DNA of 21,325 nucleotides from a virus. The notes beneath the pieces are model-generated. The model ran no database searches and was not told where the DNA came from. It saw nothing but the letters and a program-made list of their open reading frames with translations. Position 1 is the stretch's first letter; every line of letters begins with the position of its first letter. A program made the position numbers and the translations under genes. Positions 1 to 9,700 of the stretch are shown piece by piece. Location: positions 1 to 21,325 of the IMG/VR virus record IMGVR_UViG_3300044971_001457. The stretch is one strand, 5' to 3'.

Positions 1-3000
1 GCTAGTAATGGATGGGTCCCAAAATGGAACTGTTGTTTGTGGACCTACACCTATATTTGAATTAAAAGTTGAATCAATTGAACCATTTGCATTTATTCTA
101 GTAAGATAATATATTTGTGTACCATTATATGTTTTTGAACCTTGACTAAAATCTGCAGCCAAACGATCAGTCCAAGCAAGTATTTTATCATCTGATTGTT
201 GTACAAATCCAGGTGCGTAATTACCACTTTGAAATCCAGTACCAACCCAAGAAGTATCTTCTGTACCATTCATATTTAATCTACATATTTTTCTATGAGT
301 TACGCCATTATAATTTTCAAAAAAACCACCTGCAACAATTTTATTTACAGAATTTTGATAGAATGGTGTTGCACCATATGTAGAAGCACCTTTATAAAAC
401 CCAAGACTTGTAAATGAACCATCAATATTACCGTTTTGATCTGTCATAAACATTCCTAATCTTGAAACTCCATTCCAACTAATACCACCAACACCATATA
501 TATAACTTGTACTTGAAATTTTATCAACAACTACACCCGCAGTTGGTGTTGAACCAGAAACAAATGAAGTATCAAATCCTCCATTTGAATTAAATCTTAA
601 TCCTTGTACTGTAGTATTTGCTAAAACTTTACCACTATCTTGTTCTAAAAACTGATAAAAATCACCAGCGGTAGTAACATATGGAGGTAATGCTGAAGGT
701 GTAGGTGTAACCGTTGTTGTAACTGTTGGCGTAGGTGTTGGATATGGTGTATTTGTAGGTGTCATAGTTGGTGTTGGTGTCGGTGATGGACATAAGTTAC
801 TACCGTAGTAAATTGAACTACCTGTTGTAATACCATATGTTGTTCTTGCAGTATTAAAATCACTACAATTTGCATAAACATTCAAACCTTGTTTTGTATT
901 TGCTGCTGGTGGTAAATCATTTATTCCTGAACTAAACCAAAAGCCAGGAATAAAATAACTAAATGATTGAGTACTAATATATGAATATATATGGTTATGT
1001 AATGTATCACAATCCCAATTTAAACAAGTTGAAGTATTATAATCATCTTTACTAATTTCATACATAAAATATGGAATATACTTTAAAGTAGAGTTTTGTA
1101 TATCAGCAAATGAACTGGTAAAACCACTTACATTTCCACCCAATATACCCACATAATAATCATATAATACACTCCAAAAATAGTTTGTATCTCTTAAATT
1201 TGGATTAGTAAAATCTGTTTTAAATTTATAACAAAGCGATGGATTATCACAATAATAATAAGCAAAATATCTTGTTGGATATTCTGATGGGTTATTATTC
1301 GCTTGAATTAATTCTACTTTAGATAGTTCAGGATTGGTTAAATTAAATCCATCAATCTTATTCCAAGTAAAGTATTGTTCGTTAATCTTAATTAAATCGT
1401 TTGCTTTAAGATTCTTTACATCATTATATTTTAAATTAAAATAACCACTTAAAAATCTTGTATTTGGGTTATATAAATTATTTATTCTATTTTGATAAAA
1501 TACAGAATATATATCATTTTCTGTATAAGCATTATATGCTGTTGTTGTACCGATTGATATAGGTTCTTCTGAATTAAATAAGTTACATAAACTATCATTG
1601 TTTATTTTATTTGAGTCAGGATTACCAATTGGCATTGTATGACTAATAATAGGTATATATTCAAATCTACCACTTACATTTGCATCAGAATCAGAAACAT
1701 ATATATTATATGTTGGAAATGCACTAGCACCTGAATAAGGGAATGCTTCACCAACAATATCTAAGAATGGATTAAATCCACCCAACCAAAACATTAACTT
1801 TGGTTTTGTTTTAAGACCTTTGTATATATAGGCAAGACTTTCTGAACCACCACTAGCAACTGTTTGACTTGAACCAGCGTAGTTAATACCTAAGGGTAAT
1901 GAAATGTTCTCATCCCAAGTTCTAATCAATTCAGGTGAAAATATTGTATCAATTTTCTTTTCCTGTGATTTAAAATCTGTTGGGTTATAAACAATATTCT
2001 GTCCGTATATTCTATTATTTCTAGCTTTAAATTCTTGATTACCATAGTCACCATCTTCTTGATCTGTCAATGTTAATTGAGATTCAATATAATTTAATGC
2101 TGGTTCTACGGTAAATCCTTTATCCCAAGATATTTTATCTGACCAATCGTGAATATCACCTGTACCAATATAATAGTTATATGGTTCTATAATGATTTGA
2201 TTTTTATTTTCAGGGTCAGGAACAAATACTAGATTAAACTTCTTAGCAATTGAACTAAGTAAATCAATTTGTTTTATTGTATCACTTATAACTAAACTAA
2301 AATCAACTGTATCACCATCTTGATATGTGACAAATGTTCCAGCTGGAATTGGTAAATATGCAAGTCCCTCAGAAGATTCTGATACATTTGATGCTGCAGT
2401 ATTTAATCCAAGATTTACAACATATTCTAAACTAAAAGGACAACCAGAACCACAATCAACATATTGATTAGAAACCCAACTGTATGTTGTTCCTGTTGAA
2501 TTGGCTGGAATATTTAAATTAACTGTATAATTACTTGCACCACCATAACAAGGATATAATATAAAATCTAATACAAGATTAATATCTTCTGAACAATAAC
2601 AAGGAATCCCTGAATTTGATTTAACTACGTAAATTGTATATGTTCTATCTGTTCTAATATATTGTGTTCCACAAGGATATTCACTTAAATCAACAAATGT
2701 TTCAACTAAAATAACTTGTACACCTTCTAATGGTAATACATCTATTGATGGCATATTATAACCAAATTTAGTTCTATCTGAACTAAAATATCCATACATA
2801 TATAAAGCCTTAAACCAAGGAGTATTAAAAAAATCTGATTTTATTGTATATCCATAAGTTTTAAACATTAATTGAATAAGGCTATATATGTTTAATGCAG
2901 GTTTTAATTGATTATCTAATATACCTTGATTTGGTGAATTAATTCTATATTGTTTAACCCCTGCAGCGAAAGCCGCAGCTGGTGTTGTATAACCACTTAT

Positions 3001-3645
3001 TGGTCCCGATGTTGTATAAAGTCTTGTTTGGTCTTGTACTGTTACACCACTTAAATTAACTGTATCTCCTGAATATTCATAACCATTATGAACAATTGGA
3101 TAAAAATATGTAAGTGGATTTTCTGAATCTATTGCAAATATACTTAGATTAAAAGAATCGGTTACTGTATATTGATCAAAAAAATGATTAAATGTATATT
3201 CTGTATCATTAAAATTTAATTCATTTAATAAATTATTACCTATATTACCAAACAAATCTCCTATTGAAGAATATAATGTTACATCATATTCAACCTTTGA
3301 TTCCATTACAGAAGTTTTATTTAACCTCATATAACCTGTAAAATAAGATTCATCATCCAATAATACTTGACAAGGGACCCTTTTGGTTGCATTGAAATAA
3401 AGTGATTTTGTATCTACTTCAAAGAAGTTTTCAAAGAATCTGTTGTTCTTTTTTGAACCAGGTAATTGTAATCCAATAGAATAATCAGAATTACGTTTAG
3501 ATATATCTTGAAGTTCCGCAAATGATTTACTAATCTTAATTGGAATGTCGCCATATAAATCTAAAAACTCATATTCGGTTATACCTGTAGTGGTATTAAC
3601 ATTATCAAATTGAACCCTTAAAACTGTTTGTTGTTGTGTTGCCAT
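1..3645 (-). CDS. Large tail hub/baseplate-like protein fused to a delta-60 beta-propeller (partial)
   Basis: The frame is open from ATG 3645 to the left edge, giving 1215 residues with no stop, so the C-terminus is missing. The N-terminal 150 residues contain phrases I associate with large Bacteroidota phage structural proteins (DLYGDIPIKI, LQDISKRNSDYS, LPGSKKNNRFFENFF). Position after the gp10-like gene and size suggest a tail-tip or baseplate hub; this is inference. A Cys-containing insert lies around residues 310-420. Residues about 953-984 form a Pro/Thr linker of repeated TPTP units. After it, from about 990 on, come repeats of the form R-x-N-x-NG-x-x-D-x-SF with GGFFxxYNG, typical of delta-60 (DUF5122-type) beta-propeller repeats; about four are visible. 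A secreted adhesin-like or receptor-binding role for that end is plausible. The start is 3 nt after the preceding stop and has an ATATATG context. Confidence 0.7.
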   Translation of the reverse strand, partial: MATQQQTVLRVQFDNVNTTTGITEYEFLDLYGDIPIKISKSFAELQDISKRNSDYSIGLQLPGSKKNNRFFENFFEVDTKSLYFNATKRVPCQVLLDDESYFTGYMRLNKTSVMESKVEYDVTLYSSIGDLFGNIGNNLLNELNFNDTEYTFNHFFDQYTVTDSFNLSIFAIDSENPLTYFYPIVHNGYEYSGDTVNLSGVTVQDQTRLYTTSGPISGYTTPAAAFAAGVKQYRINSPNQGILDNQLKPALNIYSLIQLMFKTYGYTIKSDFFNTPWFKALYMYGYFSSDRTKFGYNMPSIDVLPLEGVQVILVETFVDLSEYPCGTQYIRTDRTYTIYVVKSNSGIPCYCSEDINLVLDFILYPCYGGASNYTVNLNIPANSTGTTYSWVSNQYVDCGSGCPFSLEYVVNLGLNTAASNVSESSEGLAYLPIPAGTFVTYQDGDTVDFSLVISDTIKQIDLLSSIAKKFNLVFVPDPENKNQIIIEPYNYYIGTGDIHDWSDKISWDKGFTVEPALNYIESQLTLTDQEDGDYGNQEFKARNNRIYGQNIVYNPTDFKSQEKKIDTIFSPELIRTWDENISLPLGINYAGSSQTVASGGSESLAYIYKGLKTKPKLMFWLGGFNPFLDIVGEAFPYSGASAFPTYNIYVSDSDANVSGRFEYIPIISHTMPIGNPDSNKINNDSLCNLFNSEEPISIGTTTAYNAYTENDIYSVFYQNRINNLYNPNTRFLSGYFNLKYNDVKNLKANDLIKINEQYFTWNKIDGFNLTNPELSKVELIQANNNPSEYPTRYFAYYYCDNPSLCYKFKTDFTNPNLRDTNYFWSVLYDYYVGILGGNVSGFTSSFADIQNSTLKYIPYFMYEISKDDYNTSTCLNWDCDTLHNHIYSYISTQSFSYFIPGFWFSSGINDLPPAANTKQGLNVYANCSDFNTARTTYGITTGSSIYYGSNLCPSPTPTPTMTPTNTPYPTPTPTVTTTVTPTPSALPPYVTTAGDFYQFLEQDSGKVLANTTVQGLRFNSNGGFDTSFVSGSTPTAGVVVDKISSTSYIYGVGGISWNGVSRLGMFMTDQNGNIDGSFTSLGFYKGASTYGATPFYQNSVNKIVAGGFFENYNGVTHRKICRLNMNGTEDTSWVGTGFQSGNYAPGFVQQSDDKILAWTDRLAADFSQGSKTYNGTQIYYLTRINANGSIDSTFNSNIGVGPQTTVPFWDPSITS

Positions 3646-3648
3646 ATA

Positions 3649-5247
3649 TTAGAATCCTCTATTTACAAAGAATGTATCCGCCGTCTTTAATGTTATTCTA
3701 TATTTATTTAACTTTTGGTGTTTTTTCGTAATTGTCTGAACCTCAGTTGATAATATTTGAAGTGGTCTCATATCTTTAAATGCAATATTTTGAGTATCAA
3801 TTGGTGATTGATAATCTTGTTTCATCTCATAAACTTGAGGTGAATAAAACAATTGTTCTAACCAATTACCTACCGAAACAGATAGATAATCAGATTCCAA
3901 TACTATCTCTTGGTCCACATCCGTTGCAAATGTCTTCACAGAACGTCCATAGTCTCTATCTGGTGACGCCAAACTAGTGGAGTAATACCTACTATCAAAA
4001 GTCTGAGATTTAATCTTTTTGGTGTCTTGTCTGAATGATGTGAATGTGAAATAATCATATCCACCACGTGCATTTAAAAACGCCAATCTTGTGTTCTCAG
4101 GTTTACAATTATCATACAGATAAAAATAGAATTGTTCTGATACGGGACCTATTGGTCCTACACTACTTCTTAATTCACTATTTGTTGGATATGAATAGAA
4201 TAATTGAACTGTATAATATGCAACTGTATCCCAATCAATAGATGAAGAAATAATATTTGTTAAATCAGTTGGACCACACGGTAATGCAAATGGTTGTAAA
4301 GTATCTGTATAACCAGTTGGTGATGCATAATTTGTACCAACAAAATTTAATTGTTGTGCATAATAATCTATTTCTGTATTACTTTCATCAAAAAATTCAA
4401 TTACCGCATAATCAGCTTCTATCACTTGTCTATCTCCTGTTTGTCCGTTTAAATAATAAAGTACATAATTATCGTCAGATTGTACATATTGGATACGTGG
4501 TGCATCAGTTAAAAATCTAGCTGTTTCTGATGGTTCTGGTATCGTTGGATAATCCATCAAATACTGTGACATTGGTGAATATCTTCTTGGTAGTTCAGCT
4601 GGTGATATTGTTAAACCAGTTCCAATTGTTGTACCCAATTCTTGGTCAAAGTTTGGAAGATAAAATTTATCAACTCCCATTTGAAATGACCCACCAACAT
4701 AATCAAACTTATCACCTGTATTTGTAAATCCTGATGGTATAAATGATGTTTCTGATGGACAAAAATATATATCAGTATAATGATTATATTCTCTAAATGG
4801 TGATGTTGTATATTCTGTTTCAGTTGCACCTGATGCATTAACATATCTCCATCCAAATTTATAATTGGCTTGTACAATATTTGGATAAGGGTTATTGTAA
4901 TTAATGTTTAATGTTGTATTATAAAAATCATTTAATATATAATTTTCATAATGCTGTGATTGAACATAATTTGATAAATAACTATATGGTCTTAAGTTAA
5001 ACTTATAGGTATATGTTAAACCTGATTGTGTTGTTGAATAAGGTACCAATGACATTCTACCTACCTTATCTCCATTAGCATATAAATCTACATCCATTTC
5101 TATAGATGATTCATATGTATCTCCTGTTAAAACAATCTCGTATGTACCTCCTCTTTGATAAACCATATCTGTACTTCTTCTTATTTGGGAAGTGCTGTTT
5201 AAGTTATTTGCGTATAGGTTGGGGTATCCAAATATTGGCGTTGGCAT
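3649..5247 (-). CDS. Unrecognised beta-rich virion-type protein, 532 aa
   Basis: I do not recognise a family. The protein is rich in Tyr, Asn, Thr and Ser, has few Cys, and shows neither signal peptide nor membrane segment, as in extended beta-rich virion proteins. The C-terminus (LNKYRITLKTADTFFVNRGF) is reminiscent of short beta-strand endings in tail proteins. It starts 1 nt after the stop of the gp10-like gene and stops 3 nt before the hub-like gene, so all three are probably translated from one message. That placement suggests a tail or baseplate component. A purine-rich AGAAGGA lies about 9 nt before the ATG, one of the few Shine-Dalgarno-like signals in the window. Capsid-associated or neck functions are not excluded. 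Confidence 0.6.
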   Translation of the reverse strand: MPTPIFGYPNLYANNLNSTSQIRRSTDMVYQRGGTYEIVLTGDTYESSIEMDVDLYANGDKVGRMSLVPYSTTQSGLTYTYKFNLRPYSYLSNYVQSQHYENYILNDFYNTTLNINYNNPYPNIVQANYKFGWRYVNASGATETEYTTSPFREYNHYTDIYFCPSETSFIPSGFTNTGDKFDYVGGSFQMGVDKFYLPNFDQELGTTIGTGLTISPAELPRRYSPMSQYLMDYPTIPEPSETARFLTDAPRIQYVQSDDNYVLYYLNGQTGDRQVIEADYAVIEFFDESNTEIDYYAQQLNFVGTNYASPTGYTDTLQPFALPCGPTDLTNIISSSIDWDTVAYYTVQLFYSYPTNSELRSSVGPIGPVSEQFYFYLYDNCKPENTRLAFLNARGGYDYFTFTSFRQDTKKIKSQTFDSRYYSTSLASPDRDYGRSVKTFATDVDQEIVLESDYLSVSVGNWLEQLFYSPQVYEMKQDYQSPIDTQNIAFKDMRPLQILSTEVQTITKKHQKLNKYRITLKTADTFFVNRGF

Positions 5248-5248
5248 A

Positions 5249-5737
5249 TTATATTCCTTCTATTAAGTTAATTAAATCGTCATAAGCCTCATCACCAATT
5301 AAATCCATAATCTTTGGGTCGTCAGCTATCATTTCTAATGCCACATCCAAAAAGTTTGATGGTCTTATTCCGAATTTTTTTATGTTATTTTGTATTGCAA
5401 ATGCAAAACTTCTTCTTTTTATAAATTTTCCTTTCTTATCTCTTCCTGTCAATCCTCTTTCCTTAATCCATTGTTCTATTGCACTAACAGGTACACCTTT
5501 CTTTCCTGGCAATCTTCCTGATTGCACCCATTGTGCATATTCCTCAGATATTACCTGAATAACAGTTTCATCCTCATTTACCTTTTTGGTAACTACTGTT
5601 ATACTATCTCTTAACTTACCAGACGCAACTTTATTACCAACTCCTTTGAACTTGGCAAAACCAAATGGATAACGTTTTTGTTCCAACGTTTTTTTCATTA
5701 TGGTCTCAATAATAGGTGCTATCTTTTCTAAATCCAT
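5249..5737 (-). CDS. HK97-gp10-like tail completion/head-tail joining protein
   Basis: At 162 aa it is within the usual size range of HK97 gp10-like proteins, which cap or complete the tail at the head-tail interface. Features resembling that family are SGKLRDSI at residues 39-46, YAQWVQSGRLPGKKGVP at 67-83, the helix AIEQWIKERGL at 86-96, and the C-terminal block IKKFGIRPSNFLDVALE at 119-135. The linker 97-109 is strongly basic (GRDKKGKFIKRR). Its ATG overlaps the stop of the upstream 89-aa gene by one base, so translation is probably coupled. The assignment rests on motif pattern only; a generic minor tail protein of the same fold is the main alternative. Confidence 0.7.
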   Translation of the reverse strand: MDLEKIAPIIETIMKKTLEQKRYPFGFAKFKGVGNKVASGKLRDSITVVTKKVNEDETVIQVISEEYAQWVQSGRLPGKKGVPVSAIEQWIKERGLTGRDKKGKFIKRRSFAFAIQNNIKKFGIRPSNFLDVALEMIADDPKIMDLIGDEAYDDLINLIEGI

Positions 5738-6006
5738 TAGTTAATTGTTGTTCCGCTTATTGGTTCATTACCAACCCATTCAGGTTGATCTAATATATCC
5801 AACATCTCTTCATTATTATATATAATACTTTTTGAAGTTAGGTTTGAAATACAACTTGGTTCATCACCAATCCATTTTACAAATGTTCTTAAACTGTCTT
5901 CAGTTAATCTAAGTGTTTCAATTGATGTTTCAAAAACTTCATTAAAGTCAATTTTGTCTACTTCTGCGTAATTAAATATTACGTATCTTAAATTTTCATT
6001 CATCAT
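5737..6006 (-). CDS. Small acidic phage protein of unknown function, 89 aa
   Basis: An acidic protein of 89 residues without Cys-rich, membrane or signal features except one Cys. It contains TFVKWIGDEPSCIS at residues 41-54 and a later EEMLDILDQPEWVG, a pattern I recall in small proteins next to tail genes of Bacteroidota phages, with no function known to me. It begins ATGATG; the first ATG overlaps the LamG gene stop in an ATGA arrangement, and its own stop overlaps the next ATG by one base. This tight coupling to virion genes suggests a structural or assembly role, for example a small head-tail adaptor, but nothing in the sequence proves it. Confidence 0.6.
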   Translation of the reverse strand: MMNENLRYVIFNYAEVDKIDFNEVFETSIETLRLTEDSLRTFVKWIGDEPSCISNLTSKSIIYNNEEMLDILDQPEWVGNEPISGTTIN

Positions 6007-6758
6007 ATTCTATTACTGTTTGCGTTGTAGTTCTGTGTTATTTCTGCGGCGGTTAATCCTGTTCCTTTATAAATTCTAACGATACCAACGGTTCCATTTA
6101 AATAATGTAAATATCCAGCGTATCCTAATGTACTAATTTTAAATGCGTTACCACCACTATTAACGTTACCTGATAAATTTATTCCAGGAGTATATTCAGT
6201 TCCATTAATAAACAATCTTGTTGTTGCACCACGACGTGTAACACCTACTTGATAAAATACACCTTGTGTAAATGTAAAAGATACTTGTATATCTTGTACA
6301 ACACTACTAGCATATTTTTGTAGTCTTAATCCTGTACCAGTTGTGGTTGAGCTTGCATCAAATTGTAAATTCCAAGCGTTAGGAACCGCACCACTAGTTG
6401 TAAAACAACTTAATATTGTTGCATCCCTTACTCCACTATTATTTAAACCTGAATTACCGTTTATCTTAACCCAAGCCTCCAAAGTAAAATCACCACTACC
6501 AAAATCAAATATTGCGTTGTTTGCTGCTGTTGTAAAATCGTTGGTACCATCAAATACAATAGTTCCTCCATTATTTGTACTAAAGGTTGGACCATTAGTT
6601 AATGTAGAATTTATACTTGTTGGTTGTAAGTTGCTCCAAGTAGTGCCTGTACCAGGATATGATGATGTATTTCCAGCATCATAATTTAATACCAAGTTAG
6701 TTGTTACAATACCTGCTACGGGTGCTGAGTTTTGAAATGCAAATGGAGCAAAATTCAT
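6003..6758 (-). CDS. LamG/concanavalin A-like lectin domain protein
   Basis: A 251-aa protein in which residues about 18-247 form a LamG-type jelly roll. The pattern is LVLNYDAGNTSSYPG, TWSNL, then GGTIVFDGTNDF at 64-75, FTLEAWVKI at 90-98, and the late strands TRLFINGTEY and GTVGIVRIYKGTGLTAAEITQNYNA. Such domains bind carbohydrate or serve as laminin G-like folds, and in phages they occur in fibres and decoration proteins. There is no signal peptide. It starts 1 nt after the stop of the giant fibre gene, suggesting a fibre-tip accessory or head decoration that contacts host glycans. Ligand and location in the virion are inference; the fold call is fairly secure. Confidence 0.8.
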   Translation of the reverse strand: MNFAPFAFQNSAPVAGIVTTNLVLNYDAGNTSSYPGTGTTWSNLQPTSINSTLTNGPTFSTNNGGTIVFDGTNDFTTAANNAIFDFGSGDFTLEAWVKINGNSGLNNSGVRDATILSCFTTSGAVPNAWNLQFDASSTTTGTGLRLQKYASSVVQDIQVSFTFTQGVFYQVGVTRRGATTRLFINGTEYTPGINLSGNVNSGGNAFKISTLGYAGYLHYLNGTVGIVRIYKGTGLTAAEITQNYNANSNRI

Positions 6759-6759
6759 A

Positions 6760-9700
6760 TTATACTAAATTTTTAACGTTTGCAAGGAATAGACTTGAGC
6801 TATCAAAACTAACCAATGTTATTATGTCTACACTTGTTGTTGTAGTTGGAACATATGATGAACCACTTATTTGTTTAACAGATGAAGGGAAGTTAACCGT
6901 TCCTGAACCTGTTGTGTTTAATCTAATGTTAACAGTTTGACCTGGTTTAATATTAGATGGATTGATATGGGTTGCTGAACCTGACACTAGTTGAAGTGTA
7001 AAGAAGTTACCATCGTTTAAGTTAAGTGATGCAGTTTGAGATGTAATTGATAATGCGTTTACATTACCTTGTACTGAACCTGTTAATATTGTATTACCAA
7101 TTACTCTTAACTCAGGGTCTGCGGAACCACTCAATATAAGTGAACCTGTAATTGTTGTACCACCAATTACTTCTAATGAACCTGATATAATTGCACTACC
7201 AGTGAAAGGGAATGTAGAACCACCTCCACCACCACCATTCAATGCGAATGATGCAGTTAATGCCATTGTAGCGTAAGATGCTGTACCCTCTAAAGAACCT
7301 GTAATAGATGGTGATAATAATGAACCAGTAATTTCAATTATACTTGATTGATTTTTACCTATAATAACACTACCTGTTGCGGTTTTTGGTAGAAGATATA
7401 TTGCATTTCTTTCATTATTTATAGTAATGTTAGTAGCACCACCAGTGTTCCAATTCACAATACTTGTTAATCCAATTTGATTAGTTGCAGTTAATTGTCC
7501 ATTACCTGTAATATCAACAACACCATAAGTTGGGTCACCAAATCTTGCAATAGTTGCACCTGGATTAGAAGGGTTACCAATAACATTCATTGAACCTGTT
7601 TGATTAAATGAACCTGTTAATGTTTGGTTACCTACGAATATGTTTGAACCAGTTGTGGCAAATGAACCTGTATTTATGGAAGCTGCTGCAGTATTCAATG
7701 CAAATGATGCAGTTAATGCTTGTGTTGCATAAGATGCGGTACCTTCTAAAGAACCTGTAATACCTGCACTAACACTTAATGAACCAGTCATTGTTGTATT
7801 ACCAATTACTTGTAATGACCCTGATACACCAACCAATGAACCTGATGTTACATATAAACCTGTTCTTCTTGTACCAACTGCGGTACCTGTACCTACAGCA
7901 AATACTATTTGTTGTGAATCATTTAATGTGCTAGCATCATTATATCTACCAACAAATGTTGAACCTCCAACGCCATTTGCGTGTGATGCAGATACAATTA
8001 AGTTCTGACCAAATACAATTGATGAAACTAAATGTGTATCAGCACCTACTTGAGATGAAGATACTGCTGTTGTGTGCCCACCAATAATATTTGAAATTAC
8101 TGACCTTCTATTTGTAGTATTTGAACCTGAAACCCAAACACCATTTGCTTGACCAATTATAAGGTTATTATTAAATGATAAACCATTATTAGTTGTAGAT
8201 ACTGAACTTGATACTAAGTTAGTAACAGTAAATGATGCACCACCTATAATATTACTTGTTGCTGTTATTGATGAACTAGTATGATTTAATGTTAATGCTG
8301 CAGCACCAAAATAGTTTTGTTGCATTGATGGTAAAAATGGTAATGCAATATTGTTTGCATTTGATGTAACTGTACCAACATTTATATTTTGTGAATAATT
8401 TATTGAACCACTTTGATGATTTATATTTACCCCACCAATAACATTATTATTGGCAAATGTTGGTGCGGCTAATGAACTTGTTGTAAATGCAAAGGATACT
8501 AAACTATTTAAATTATTATTTGATACTGATGGTCTAAGAATAGATGATGTAGTAATAGTTGGAAGTGTACTAACAATATTAGTACTACCACCAATATATC
8601 CATATGTTCCTTGTGCTAGTGTACTTGTTCTATTACCACCAGATAAAAGAATATTATTTGAACCTGATATTACAATTGAACCTGTTTGAGTATTACCTAA
8701 TTGACCATTACCAGCAGTGCCAGTCGATGTACCAAATACTAAATTTGATTGTGATATTGCTGCTGATGCTGAAATATAACCAAATGGTACCGATAAAGAA
8801 CTTGAATTTTGAGTTGTTGTATTTATTTTAATTAAACCATCGTTTAATGTATTTGTTATTAAACTACCTGATATTGTTTGGTCACCTGTAAGATTTAATA
8901 TACCTAATATGTTTACACTACCTGTATTTGTTTGGTCACCTTTAACATCCAATTCAACACCCGCTGAACCACTTAATATTACACTACCAGTAATTGCTTG
9001 TATTGATGATATTGAACCTGTGGTGATTAAACCTGTTCTATTAAAATTACTTGCAAATGATGCTGTACCTTGTAAGTTACCATTAAATCCTACTGAAGAT
9101 GTTACAGGTGCAAAGAAATTAATTGAAGATGTATTAAAATCTGCAATATGTGTATTAGCGTTTGAGTTTACAATAACATAATCACCAGCACCATTTACTG
9201 CAGTACTAATCCAACTATTATCATCATTTGCTGGTCCATAAAATCTTATGATTGAACCTGACACCATACCAATAAATGATGGATTTGCTGGTGCTGGTTC
9301 TGTAATAAAGTAATTTCCTTTATTAAAATAGTTTACACCATCCAAATATGTTGTACCGTATAGATAAGTTGTTCCTGATATACCTAAACTTCCTGTAATT
9401 TGTTGTGTTCCTCCTATTGAACCTGTGGTAATTAAACCATTTCTATTACTATTATCGGGTGCATATGATGCAGATAATGCATTGCTTGCAAATGACGCAG
9501 TACCTTGTAATGACCCTGTAAATGAACCATTAAAGTCACCATTAAATGAACCTGTGTTACTTAAGAATTGGTCAACTCTATTTGCTGTTAATATAACTGA
9601 AGGAACGCCAGGATGTACACTTGATGATACTTCTGCTAATAATCTCATATCAGTATCAGCTGATGCCCATATAAGTTGATAATAATCATTGGTTGCCGAT

